Shown piece by piece: positions 21,411 through 31,253 of a stretch of 64,000 nt of DNA. Below the pieces are notes generated by a model. That model did not search any database and was not told the origin of the DNA. It saw only the letters and a list, made by a program, of their open reading frames with translations. The translations under genes and the position numbers were made by a program. Location of the stretch: positions 16,898,842 to 16,962,841 of the forward strand of contig NC_135549.1 in NCBI RefSeq assembly GCF_964340395.1, written 5' to 3'. This DNA comes from Glandiceps talaboti (lineage: Eukaryota > Hemichordata > Enteropneusta > Spengelidae). Numbering within the stretch: position 1 is the first letter of the stretch; each line of letters begins with the position of its first letter.

Positions 21411-23225
21411 AATGAATAAATGTTTTATTCGTATAATATTAGGCCACCGGCCTTTATGTACAAAACTTTATAAACCAAAAGTTGTACAGTTGTTTACCGT
21501 CATCCAGATTTTTCAATCATTTCAGCTCTTTTCTGAAAAGCAAAGTGAACATAACATGAGAGTTGTCTAATTAAATGTTCATGTTTTGTTGATAATAGTA
21601 TTAAGAACTTAAATACATTTTGTAGAGCAGGTGGGTCGAAGAAATAATCTGGAATGTACTTCCTTTGTATGTCATCATATGTAGGACAGACCAGACAAAA
21701 ATGATATTCATCTTCAATTGTTCCATTTTGACAGAAAGGACACACTCGATCACTTCTAGGGGGTTTTGTTCTTTCCCATCTACAGTTTTCAATTTGTAGC
21801 TGATGAGATGACGTACGAAGGCGACAGAGTGCATAGCGGAACACTTTTTTGTCCACTACGTCTAGGTAAATCTCATATGATAGGTCAATAAAGATTTGAA
21901 ATTACAATACATGTCTAGTTTAGAGGTTTCTAACATTTCACTGTGTATTAGTTGACTATTGATATCCTTGCACCTGTCCTTGAATATATTGATAAAACTA
22001 TTTTCATTTCCAACACCCTGTGTCTGCCATACTTCACTAAAACCAAAACAACATAACAAGTGTTTGACGTCAAGGGCCCAACAATTTACATCATTTTCAG
22101 CCGTTCCGTACTGATACTTATAGCATAGAGACAGGATGCAGTCTGGTTTCAAATTTAACAACTTAAACCAATACTTGATTATTTTGATTTGTCTGGTAAC
22201 AATTAATTGTAAACGACCGGTTTCAGGAAGGGAAGCACAGTTTGGCGTATGTCGATTTAAACCCAATATGTAACGTAGAAATTTACTATGGACACGTTCA
22301 ATGTCAGTTTCTTTATGAAAACCCCAAATCTCTGCTGCATAGTTGAGTATCTGTGATATTTTTCCATCAAAAACTTTAAGCGCGGCATTGACTGGTATGT
22401 CTCCAAGTTTAGCCAGTTGGTTTTGAACAGTAAACATAGCTTTGCTGGCTTGAAGTGCAAGGGTTTTCTGAGCTAAATACCATTTGCCGCTACTCGACAT
22501 AATGATTCCGAGGTATTTATAAAAAGGGACAACGTCAAGTTTGTGCCCATCTAAGAACCATTTCTCAGTTTTCTTAATTATCCCACCTTGTTAAATACAA
22601 TAATTTTAGTTTTGGCATGATTTACATTTAGGAGCCAACGTTTACAATACATGGACAATTTATTTAATAATCTTTGCAGCCCAACGACGGTATCACTCAT
22701 TAAGACCAGATCGTCTACAAATAGTAATAGCCACAAATTTAGGCCAGCAATATAGACTCTGGCAGATTTTTCGGTTTGTAGTTCTCTTTCGATGTCATTT
22801 ACAAAAAAGCAAAATAAAAGTGGGGATATAACAGACCCCTGTTTAAGCCACAATTACAATGAAAGAAGTTAGTCAAACCATGAGGTGTTCGAACACAAGC
22901 TTGAACATTGCTATACATTGACATTAAAGTACGAAAGTAATTTCCCTTCATACCAGATTTGAATAACTTATAGAAGAGTAGATAGTGTTGTACCCTATCA
23001 AAGGCTTTTTCAAAATCGACTTACGCACAAAACATTCGTCCTTTGGGTTTAGCTAAATAATCTGTAATAATAGTATTAAGAATAAATATATTATCTATTG
23101 CACTTCGCTATTTCTTAAAGGCTGATTGTAGTTCGATGATAGGACCGTTTTCATTTAACCATAAATCCTGTCTCTTATATAAAATGGAACAAAATATCTT
23201 GCCAATAACGGGAGGTAAATTTACA
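21411..23225 (-). mobile_element. 5'-truncated, broken LINE on the minus strand
   Basis: In sense orientation the copy starts inside the reverse transcriptase and ends with GAATAAAACATTTATTCATTCAT near 21411. It carries recognisable RT motifs and a C-terminal Cys/His knuckle but is interrupted by stops and frame changes. It differs in sequence from the intact LINE, so it belongs to a different family. The flanking 50 bp direct repeats (21361-21410 and 23226-23275) support a single insertion event next to the tail of the intact LINE. Confidence 0.88.
21500..23200 (-). pseudogene. Reverse-transcriptase pseudogene of the truncated LINE
   Basis: Frames in order on the minus strand: PVIGKIF..ILYKR (about 23200), then VDFEKAFDRV preceded by a stop, then KQGSVISPLLFCFFVNDIE and LLLFVDDLVLMS (22853-22578; the catalytic box is FVDD instead of YADD), then LNYAAEIWG (22500-21862), and finally CPFCQNGTIEDEYHFCLVC, a CCHC-like knuckle (21856-21500). 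Stops and frameshifts between these pieces show it cannot make one protein. Confidence 0.88.
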
Positions 23226-23275
23226 TGTACAAATATTGCTTTCTAATACAGAGTCAAAATCTTTTAATTTGTATG
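23226..23275. repeat. 50 bp direct repeat, right copy
   Basis: Near-identical partner of 21361-21410, on the 5' (truncated) side of the minus-strand LINE. Confidence 0.85.
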
Positions 23276-23539
23276 TATACATATAATGGGAAGATTGGTT
23301 AACCTTCAGTATATGCAATTGTCATGTTTTACAAAATAGGACAAAGAGGAGGGTTACTTTTTACAAATGGAGAATGGGGGAAGGGTCATGTTAAAATAAT
23401 TTTTGGTACACAGCAAAGTATTAAGAAAACAAAAATCATGGTGTGCTGACATCAGATAGATCCAGTCAGCAGATAGTCTTGCATTTTCAGCTGGCAGGCT
23501 GCAATACTCTTTTGTGAATAATTCCTATGGTTTGTCAGA
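23276..23539. other. Intronic sequence without recognisable features
   Basis: Short AT-rich spacer between the LINE and satellite units; nothing coding. Confidence 0.5.
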
Positions 23540-23733
23540 AGAATTTCTCCCTATGGTCACTTTTGCTATAAGGGGAAATATACATATATCTAGTGACAAT
23601 ATACACATTAAAATTTCTCCCTATGGTCACTTTCACTGTAAGGGGAAATATACATATTATACCTAGTGACAATATACATGTACACATTAAAATTTCTCCC
23701 TATGGTCACTTGTACTATAAGGAGAAATATACT
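23540..23733 (-). repeat. Three 76-bp-type satellite units, inverted relative to the main array
   Basis: TTTCTCCCTATGGTCACTTT occurs three times with TAAGGGGAAATATACAT and CTAGTGACAATATACA between, exactly the reverse complement of the unit in the array at 27.05-30.21 kb. Confidence 0.9.
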
Positions 23734-24118
23734 CTGGAAATAACAGCGTTGAGGTTGCTTGCTTGTGGCAATGAAGAATGAGACAAGTTTCAAGCAAAGA
23801 CAAACAATATAATCAGTGTCGGTAACTTTTCAAAGTATAAACACCATGGGATCCAACATCCAACGACTCTGTTTACTGATTAGGACACTGCATGTGATAA
23901 TGATCAACTGGGGCAGTGTGGCTCATACCAGAGGCTCATACCATTATGAAGTATAATATTAGATACAATTTCGTAAACAACAACAACAACAACAACAACT
24001 TCATCTTATTATAATTCAAGCTACATACAACATGTTATTTGTTGATCACTGAAATCAGTATTGAAATGGTTTTATTATTGTATCTATTCATGTACTTCGA
24101 ATGATTTATTTTGTTATC

Positions 24119-24253
24119 CAACAGGCGCACAAGTAGCACTACTTTTACAAAATGAAGTCATCCCTCGAAAAATAGTTCATGTAAATTTACGCTCAAAAGT
24201 TGGGAGAGTTGAAAAAAAATACTCGACATGTGATCGATTTATCATTATTTAAA
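24119..24253 (+). CDS. Weak candidate exon on the plus strand
   Basis: An acceptor-like tract (TTTTGTTATCCAACAG) precedes an open stretch that in phase 1 reads AQVALLLQNEVIPRKIVHVN and continues to a TAA at about 24250. The composition is protein-like and the phase matches the other plus-strand candidate exons, but I recognise no family. It could equally be chance. Confidence 0.18.
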
Positions 24254-24478
24254 ACTCAACTGTTTGTCTGACATGTAAATAATTGACTTTGGCTTTCCCA
24301 TCGACTTGCAAGGGTAGACGATGCCTCCTGTAAACATGCTATACCAAATCAAGTACTGTTGTCTTCGCTTGGTACATGTAATTCTGACATCTTTGCTATG
24401 ATCATACATCCTCTGATTAGCAAGAAGATGACTTCAATTCTGGTCGAAACATTGTGTGACTGTACAAACGTGTGTGGT

Positions 24479-24656
24479 CAATCTGATTAAAATCCGATGT
24501 GGTGAAAGCGGCTAGATGTCCTTATTTACCTCTATTCATCGTGTTGTGACGTTTGTTTTGTTCAATCACTGCGAACAAAACAAAGTCACAACACGATGAA
24601 TAGAGATAAATAAGGACATCTAGCCACTTTCACCACATCGGATTTTAATCAGATTG
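24479..24656. repeat. 178 bp foldback element (MITE-like)
   Basis: Left arm CAATCTGATTAAAATCCGAT through GGCTAGATGTCCTTATTTA to CATCGTGTTGTGAC; the right arm is the reverse complement with a handful of mismatches. The loop is about 20 bp. No coding capacity. The termini carry no clear target site duplication. Confidence 0.93.
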
Positions 24657-24729
24657 GTCTTTACCTAAATTGTCCTTGCTTGAAGCTCACTTCATGCAAG
24701 CAACCGCAACTCTCTACATTCCATAGTTG

Positions 24730-24816
24730 TACATATACCTAGTGAAAATATATACATATGAATTTCCCCCATGGTCACATTTCCTGACTTGAGTTTGTGC
24801 TCATTGATTGCCAAAA
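24730..24816 (-). repeat. Inverted flank, left copy (partner 27009-27097)
   Basis: Contains ACCTAGTGAAAATATA, TTTCCCCCATGGTCACA and TCCTGACTTGAGTTTGTGCT up to GATTGCCAAAA. The whole stretch is present in reverse complement at 27009-27097, leaving a 2.2 kb interval between the copies. Confidence 0.88.
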
Positions 24817-24825
24817 ATGGATAAA

Positions 24826-25861
24826 ATGTTAGCCTGCTAAAGGAAAAAGAAAGGAAAGATGAAAGAAGTTTCTATAATGCTGCATCAACTAGTAACCACT
24901 ATGAATTCTAACACAATTTATCTCTGCTACATTAACACAATAAACATATTTATCTTTATTGGTAATACTGCATTCACAAACACCATCTTTTGGGAGGCTA
25001 CATGGAAACAAATACAGCTTTCAAAAAAGGTATATAGAAAATTAAAGAAACTGATTTTCTTTACATAATACTTCATTAAATTACCTCTGAAACCTCAGGG
25101 AAAATACCCCTGGAGCTTCTACTGACATCCTCTCAGGTCGATACTGAAGAGAAGGGGGCACTCCCTCTCTTGCTATCAAAGATGTCTTATTTTTGTAGTC
25201 TTTCTTGTGTTTTGTTGTGGTGGATTGGAGATGGTGGTTATTGAACAAATATGGGACATTGCAAATGTTTGGAAATGTAGCTTATTAAGAGTATATGTGT
25301 AATGAATAAAAAAAATGCGTAGTCTGATTGCTTTCAATTTGATGCATATGATAATGTATGTCCTGTCATGTTGTAATCAACGTATAAACTTAGAAATGTC
25401 ACATTTTTGTTGCCATTGTTGTGTCTGGAAAAGTACTGCATCATGCCAAACACGGGTACATAGTGGATGACACATTATTGATTACAGTACAGTTACCATA
25501 TCACGCTCCCACGTCAAAAAAAACCGCACTGTAAGACATGTTTAGCCATAGTTCTCTTCATCATGAATGAATATATCATGCTATATTAACGTAGTGACGT
25601 TGCACCACCTCATTAACATGACAGGTCAACCTGATTCCGCGGTATTTTTCAACTATGAGGGTATTGTTTCGGAAACGCGATCGTAAACGTATTTTAGATC
25701 GATGTTGTTGCACATTAGTGATCAGGTTGGTCCAGTGATATGCAAGTGTGGCATGGGTGGTTATGTTTTGGTTACATTTGGTGTTTTGGCAATACTTTTG
25801 GATCGATGAAAATCGGATGTCACCGTTTTGGTAATGGCTTGGCCAAGCTTGGTTTCCCAAC
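24826..25861. other. Interior of the inverted-flank segment, no recognised gene
   Basis: Contains an open minus-strand frame (25576-25860) without similarity. The stretch 25600-25860 has more CpG than its surroundings. No domain is recognised. Confidence 0.4.
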
Positions 25862-25970
25862 TTGTGTTGTATTTATGACATCGCTACCAATTTTATAAGA
25901 ATATCGCCAATCCCTATAATAATGTCATTGTTCTGTATTAGGACCGTCATAGACAAGAATAACACCATTT
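25862..25970. repeat. Dispersed repeat, right copy (inverted relative to 13965-14071)
   Basis: Reads ATGACATCGCTACCAATTTT, GCGCC-free AATATCGCCAATCCCTATAA, GGACCGTCATAGACAAGAAT and CCATTTAG: the reverse complement of the left copy with a few substitutions. Confidence 0.85.
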
Positions 25971-26299
25971 AGGAAAGGAATAACAGTTTACAAGCGACTG
26001 TGCTTCTGACAAGTTCATAGTGATGAGTAGGGAACATTTTAGATTAACTAATAACTTCTTTTATAAACTATCTATGAAGATTATCGGTCATTACGAAACC
26101 TTCAAGTTCAATTTGACATGTTCTGTAACTAGTGTGGTAGCTAGGTAATACATGTATATGTATATTTATAGTTATGCTTGAACTAATAATTAATATTAAA
26201 GAATTTATGTAAGAAACAGGGAGAAGAACAAATATTTACATGTACCACATTTCAGACAAAGCTATACATGGTACGCCATTGTATAAAAAGTCAAAAACA

Positions 26300-26626
26300 G
26301 GGTGACCGACCCCCCTCCCAATCCACCCCCTCCCCCCCCCCCCCCCAGGCTGAAGAAACTGACCAGTCCCTTATGACTGCTTTCCATGCTGATGAAGTTC
26401 CATTTATGACAACTCGCTGACGATCAGTTAGCCATGCCTTGACCCACTGAAGGACAGGACCAGTTATACCATGGTTTTCCATTTTGTTAATTAATCTGAC
26501 ATGGGATACTTTGTTGAAAGCCTTTGCAAAGTCTAAGTATATAACATCTACATATTGTGTCGTTTCATCCAGAAATTTGAGTAAGTTAGTAAGACATGAC
26601 TTCCCTTGACAAAAACCATGTTGCAA
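26300..26626 (-). mobile_element. Fragment of a Jockey/CR1-type LINE reverse transcriptase
   Basis: The minus strand encodes QHGFCQGKSCLTNLLKFLDE, VDVIYLDFAKAFNKVSH and LTDRQRVVINGTSSAW. These correspond to RT blocks 2a-4 of Jockey/CR1-type elements (consensus F..GRSC..QLL, YLDFSKAFD). Only about 330 bp remain, ending in a poly-C/G tract at 26323-26346. It lies immediately upstream of the SET exon on the opposite strand. Confidence 0.88.
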
Positions 26627-26660
26627 GATGAGAATCTGATATATGTGTTCTTTTTTACAG

Positions 26661-26861
26661 TATCGATGCTACAGCTAGAAGAACCAAACTCATGTATGGG
26701 GCGTTTGGTAAATCATGGGGTACCAAATTCCAAAATGAAATTACTTAAATTGGATGGATCACCAGTGCTTTGCCTCTTCACAATTAAAGATATTGAAGAA
26801 GGAGAAGAAATTCTCTGTGATTATGGTGTGAAGAATTTGCCATGGGAGCAAAAACAGGTTG
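26661..26861 (+). CDS. SET-domain exon, KMT5A/SETD8-like C-terminal half, possibly frameshifted
   Basis: The acceptor is TTCTTTTTTACAG. The main frame reads CMGRLVNHGVPNSKMKLLKL and then IKDIEEGEEILCDYGVKNLP W. This matches the C-terminal half of a SET domain of the KMT5A (SETD8) type: RLxNHS, a (K/R)DI(x)xGEE(I/L) box, and DYG followed by PW. These proteins are lysine methyltransferases. The first 35 bases give SIDATARRTKL in another frame, matching the conserved C-[IV]-D-A-T that precedes NRLGRLxNH; the frames switch at about 26693-26697, suggesting a small insertion. NHS is NHG and YDYG is CDYG here. The donor could be CAG|GTTGGT (26857) or G|GTGCAA (26861); the latter is phase 1 and fits the next exon. 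No upstream SET half is found. Confidence 0.6.
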
Positions 26862-27008
26862 GTGCAATCTCCTGTATCCTAAATAGCAAAATTAATGGTA
26901 GCCGAAAATATCTCACTATCGAGTAATATACTACCTCTGATAGCAGAAAAAGGTTTAAGTTGCCATAAACATATCATTTCTATTCCCAATATAGTGACGA
27001 GTGAAAAC

Positions 27009-27097
27009 TTTTGGCAATCAATGAGCACAAACTCAAGTCAGGAAATGTGACCATAGGAGGAAATTTATATGTATATGTTGTCGCTAGGTATATGTAT
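27009..27097 (+). repeat. Inverted flank, right copy
   Basis: Reverse complement of 24730-24816 from TTTTGGCAATCAATGAGC through GTCAGGAAATGTGACCATAG to CTAGGTATATGTA. It leads directly into the satellite array. Confidence 0.88.
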
Positions 27098-27248
27098 ATT
27101 TCTCCTTATAGTAAAAGTGACCTTAGGGAGAAATTTTAATGTGTATATTGTCACTAGGTATACATGTATGTATCATTTCCCCTTATGGTGAAAGTGACCA
27201 TAGAGGGAAATATTAATGTGGATATTGTCACTAGGTATATGTATATTG

Positions 27249-27440
27249 AACACATATTGCCTGGCCATGAGGGCTATAGCACCTGTTTATTACACCCGGG
27301 GGACTGTGAGTTACCAGAATCACATGCTATTTCCCTCGGCCTTCGGCCTCGGGAAATAGCATGTAATTCTGGTAACTCACAGTCACGAGGGGGTAATAAA
27401 CGGGTGCTATAGGCCAAATATAGGCCAGGCAATATGTGTT
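27249..27440. repeat. 192 bp hairpin inside the satellite, copy 1
   Basis: Arms run from AACACATATTGCCTGGCC through GTGAGTTACCAGAATCACAT to a centre CCTCGGCCTTCGGCCTCGGG, then back as reverse complement to GGCCAGGCAATATGTGTT. The arms differ at a few sites and by a small indel. Non-coding foldback insertion. Confidence 0.93.
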
Positions 27441-28774
27441 TTATAATATACCTCATGAAAATCTTGCTCTCTTCTCTTGAGGTTGGCAGACGACATCGTT
27501 CGAAGCTGCCATTTTGACCTTGCTGTGAACTTTTAATGTGTATATTTTCACTAGGTACATGTATATGTATATTTCCCCTTATAGTGAAAGTGACCATAGG
27601 GAGAAATATTAATGTGTATATTTTCACTAGGTACATGTATATGTATATTTCCCCTTATGGTTTAAATGACCATAGGGAGAAATATTAATGTGTATATTTT
27701 CACTAGGTACATGTATATGTATATTTCCCCTTATGGTTTAAATGACCATAGGGAGAACTATTAATGTGTATATTTTCACTAGGTACATGTATATGTATAT
27801 TTCCCCTTATGGTTTAGATGACCATAGGGAGAAATATTAATGTGTATATTTTCACTAGGTACATGTATATGTATATTTCCCCTTATAGTGAAAGTGACCA
27901 TAGGGAGAAATTTTAATGTGTATATTGTCACTAGGTACATGTATATGTATATTTCCCCTTATGGTTTAAATGACCATAGGGAGAAATATTAATGTGTATA
28001 TTTTCACTAGGTACATGTATATGTATATTTCCCCTTTTGGTTAAAATGACCATAGGGAGAAATATTAAAATGTGTATATTGTCACTAGGTACATGTATAT
28101 TTCCCCTTATAGTACAAGTGACCATAGGGAGAAATTTTAATGTGTATATTGTCACTAGGTACATGTATATGTATATTTCCCCTTATAGTGAAAGTGACCA
28201 TAGGGAGATATTTTAATGTGTATATTCTCACTAGGTACATGTATATGTATATTTCCCCTTATGGTTTAAATGACCATAGGGAGAAATATTAATGTGTATA
28301 TTGTCACTAGGTACATGTACATGTATATTTCCCCTTATAGTACATGTGCCCATAGGGAGAAATATTAATGTGTATATTTTCACTAGGTACATGTATATGT
28401 ATATTTCCCCTTTTGGTTAAAATGACCATAGGGAGAAATATTAATGTGTATATTTTCACTAGGTATATGTATATTTCCCCTTATAGTGAAAGTGACCATA
28501 GGGAGAAATTTTAATGTGTATATTGTCGCTAGGTACATGTATATGTATATTTCCCCTTATGGTTTAAATGACCATAGGGAGAAATATTAATGTGTATATT
28601 TTCACTAGGTACATGTGTATGTATATTTCCCCTTATGGTGAAAGTGACCATAGGGAGAAATATTAATGTGTATATTTTCACTAGGTACATGTGTATGTAT
28701 ATTTCCCCTTATGGTGAAAGTGACCATAGAGGGAAATATTAATGTGGATATTGTCACTAGGTATATGTATATTG

Positions 28775-28966
28775 AACACATATTGCCTGGCCATGAGGGC
28801 TATAGCACCTGTTTATTACACCCGGGGGACTGTGAGTTACCAGAATCACATGCTATTTCCCTCGGCCTTCGGCCTCAGGAAATAGCATGTAATTCTGGTA
28901 ACTCACAGTCACGAGGGGGTAATAAACGGGTGCTATAGGCCAAATATAGGCCAGGCAATATGTGTT
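28775..28966. repeat. 192 bp hairpin inside the satellite, copy 2
   Basis: Copy of 27249-27440 differing by almost nothing (CTCGGG to CTCAGG at the centre), including the same flanking unique segment (GGCAGACGACATCGTTCGAA). It arose by duplication of the block, not by a second insertion. Confidence 0.93.
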
Positions 28967-30360
28967 TTATAATATACCTCATGAAAATCTTGCTCTCTTC
29001 TCTTGAGGTTGGCAGACGACATCGTTCGAAGCTGCCATTTTGACCTTGCTGTGAACTTTTAATGTGTATATTTTCACTAGGTACATGTATATGTATATTT
29101 CCCCTTATAGTGAAAGTGACCATAGGGAGAAATATTAATGTGTATATTTTCACTAGGTACATGTATATGTATATTTCCCCTTATGGTTTAAATGACCATC
29201 GGGAGAAATATTAATGTGTATATTTTCACTAGGTACATGTATATGTATATTTCCCCTTATGGTTTAAATGACCATAGGGAGAACTATTAATGTGTATATT
29301 TTCACTAGGTACATGTATATGTATATTTCCCCTTATAGTGAAAGTGACCATAGGGAGAAATTTTAATGTGTATATTGTCACTAGGTACATGTATATGTAT
29401 ATTTCCCCTTATGGTTTAAATGACCATAGGGAGAAATATTAATGTGTATATTTTCACTAGGTACATGTATATGTATATTTCCCCTTTTGGTTAAAATGAC
29501 CATAGGGAGAAATATTAAAATGTGTATATTGTCACTAGGTACATGTATATTTCCCCTTATAGTACAAGTGACCATAGGGAGAAATTTTAATGTGTATATT
29601 TTCACTAGGTACATGTATATGTATATTTCCCCTTATAGTGAAAGTGACCATAGGGAGATATTTTAATGTGTATATTCTCACTAGGTATATGTATATTTCC
29701 CCTTATGGTTTAAATGACCATAGGGAGAAATATTAATGTGTATATTGTCACTAGGTACATGTACATGTATATTTCCCCTTATAGTACATGTGCCCATAGG
29801 GAGAAATATTAATGTGTATATTTTCACTAGGTACATGTATATGTATATTTCCCCTTTTGGTTAAAATGACCATAGGGAGAAATTTTAATGTGTATATTTT
29901 CACTAGGTACATGTATATGTATATTTCCCCTTATAGTGAAAGTGACCATAGGGAGAAATTTTAATGTGTATATTGTCGCTAGGTACATGTATATGTATAT
30001 TTCCCCTTATGGTTTAAATGACCATAGGGAGAAATATTAATGTGTATATTTTCACTAGGTACATGTGTATGTATATTTCCCCTTATGGTGAAAGTGACCA
30101 TAGGGAGAAATATTAATGTGTATATTTTCACTAGGTACATGTGTATGTATATTTCCCCTTATGGTGAAAGTGACCATAGGGAGAAATTTTAATGTGTATA
30201 TTGTCACTAGGTACACAAGGGAAGGATATTTTACCTCTTTTGATTGTGCCATGTGTGTAACCTGTTGATCTGTGCCATGAGTATAACATTTCATTACATT
30301 CTGAATAAATATGATGAACTTCAGTTCAGTGTTATACCGGTATGTATCATAGAAACATCT

Positions 30361-30365
30361 GTGTG

Positions 30366-30449
<84 letters not shown>
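30361..30449. repeat. (GT)n microsatellite
   Basis: About 89 bp of GT with one TTTG interruption. A second GT run lies at 30544-30577, with the phrase AGTATCATGGAAACATGTG repeating TGTATCATAGAAACATCTG before it. Confidence 0.97.
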
Positions 30450-30451
<2 letters not shown>

Positions 30452-30539
30452 CAATTTCAATTGAGAAATGTCAATGATATTGGGTGAGGACAATTTTCCT
30501 TTTTTTGACAGGTTCAATGTGTTTTACAGTATCATGGAA

Positions 30540-30578
<39 letters not shown>

Positions 30579-30780
30579 CAACTTACACAGATTGCTTTAA
30601 TATTTGGTAGAGATGTTACTTATGATGTCTCGTGAGAATGTTGCTCAAATAAACATTACACCACAGGTTTGAAATTTGGGTCATAAAATGTGAAAAGTGC
30701 ACACTTTATGAATAAACAACCATGAATGACATCTCAAAACATTCTAAACCAAACATTTTCTATGTATCATTTCATTTCAG

Positions 30781-30831
30781 GAGGGAGCTCCTTCCAAAGT
30801 GATCCAGACCACAATTCCTCAGCAGTACCAG
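30781..30831 (+). CDS. Nested-gene candidate exon 2 (51 nt, phase 1-1)
   Basis: Acceptor CATTTCATTTCAG, donor ACCAG|GTAGGA. In phase 1 it reads GSSFQSDPDHNSSAVP and splices to TRVSAQTMC. In phase 0 it reads EGAPSKVIQTTIPQQYQ but the next exon then reaches a stop. Length is a multiple of three. No domain recognised. Confidence 0.45.
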
Positions 30832-31202
30832 GTAGGAACATATATACATGACTCTGGATTTCTGTTATTTTACTTTGCATATATAATCATCACATATCTT
30901 ACTGTATGTAAGATTTGACCGTTATTCTTGTATATACAAGACTAATATATTCTTGATTCATGGAATCACACAATAACACAGATGTGAACACTAAGGAATA
31001 ACTTACCTGTAACTTAGTTTAACTTGATCATGAAAGCCAGGCTCTATACTATCCATATTGATGCATTGCTTGGTTGTAACAATTCTGTTGTTTGTATATA
31101 TATGTTGAATGTTGCACATATGTACTGGAGTGTATGTATATGATGTACATTTGTTTGTGTTATTATGACCAATAGAATAATTTACATTGAATTTCGTTTC
31201 AG

Positions 31203-31253
31203 CCACCAGAGTCTCAGCTCAAACTATGTGTGATTCAATAGGCAAAGTTGATG
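31203..31253 (+). CDS. Nested-gene candidate exon 3 (51 nt, phase 1-1)
   Basis: Acceptor TTTCGTTTCAG, donor GATG|GTAAGT, both strong. In phase 1 it reads ATRVSAQTMCDSIGKVDG. Length is a multiple of three and it matches the phase of its neighbours. No family recognised. Confidence 0.48.

Larger units (their letters stand above)
27050..30212 (+). repeat. 76 bp satellite array, internally duplicated (about 1526 bp)
   Basis: The unit reads CTAGGTACATGTATATGTAT, ATTTCCCCTTATRGT, a variable core, GACCATAGGGAGAAAT and TTAATGTGTATATTTTCA. TTTCCCC recurs every 76 bp (27572, 27648, 27724 and so on). Each unit contains an internal near-palindrome (TTTCCCCTTATRGT against ACCATAGGGAGAAA). Two long blocks, each containing the 192 bp hairpin, repeat at an offset of 1526 bp (27249 against 28775). 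Frames through the array are repeat artefacts. Confidence 0.95.

Noticed and set aside
25576-25860. 94-codon minus-strand open frame
   Set aside because: No recognisable domain, start context or splice signals; probably chance in a slightly CpG-richer stretch.
27050-30212. Possible CRISPR array because of regular spacing
   Set aside because: Units are contiguous, with no distinct unique spacers, and the genome is eukaryotic; it is a satellite.
27164-30294. Repeated open frames such as those starting MYLVKIYTLIF
   Set aside because: Chance frames in the 76 bp satellite (76 is not a multiple of three); they repeat only because the DNA does.
30781-31253. Alternative phase 0 reading (EGAPSKVIQTTIPQQYQ, then PPESQLKLCVIQ and stop)
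   Set aside because: It would follow from the CAG|GTTGGT donor of the SET exon, but it makes the two strongly spliced downstream exons useless; phase 1 explains all exons. Not fully excluded.
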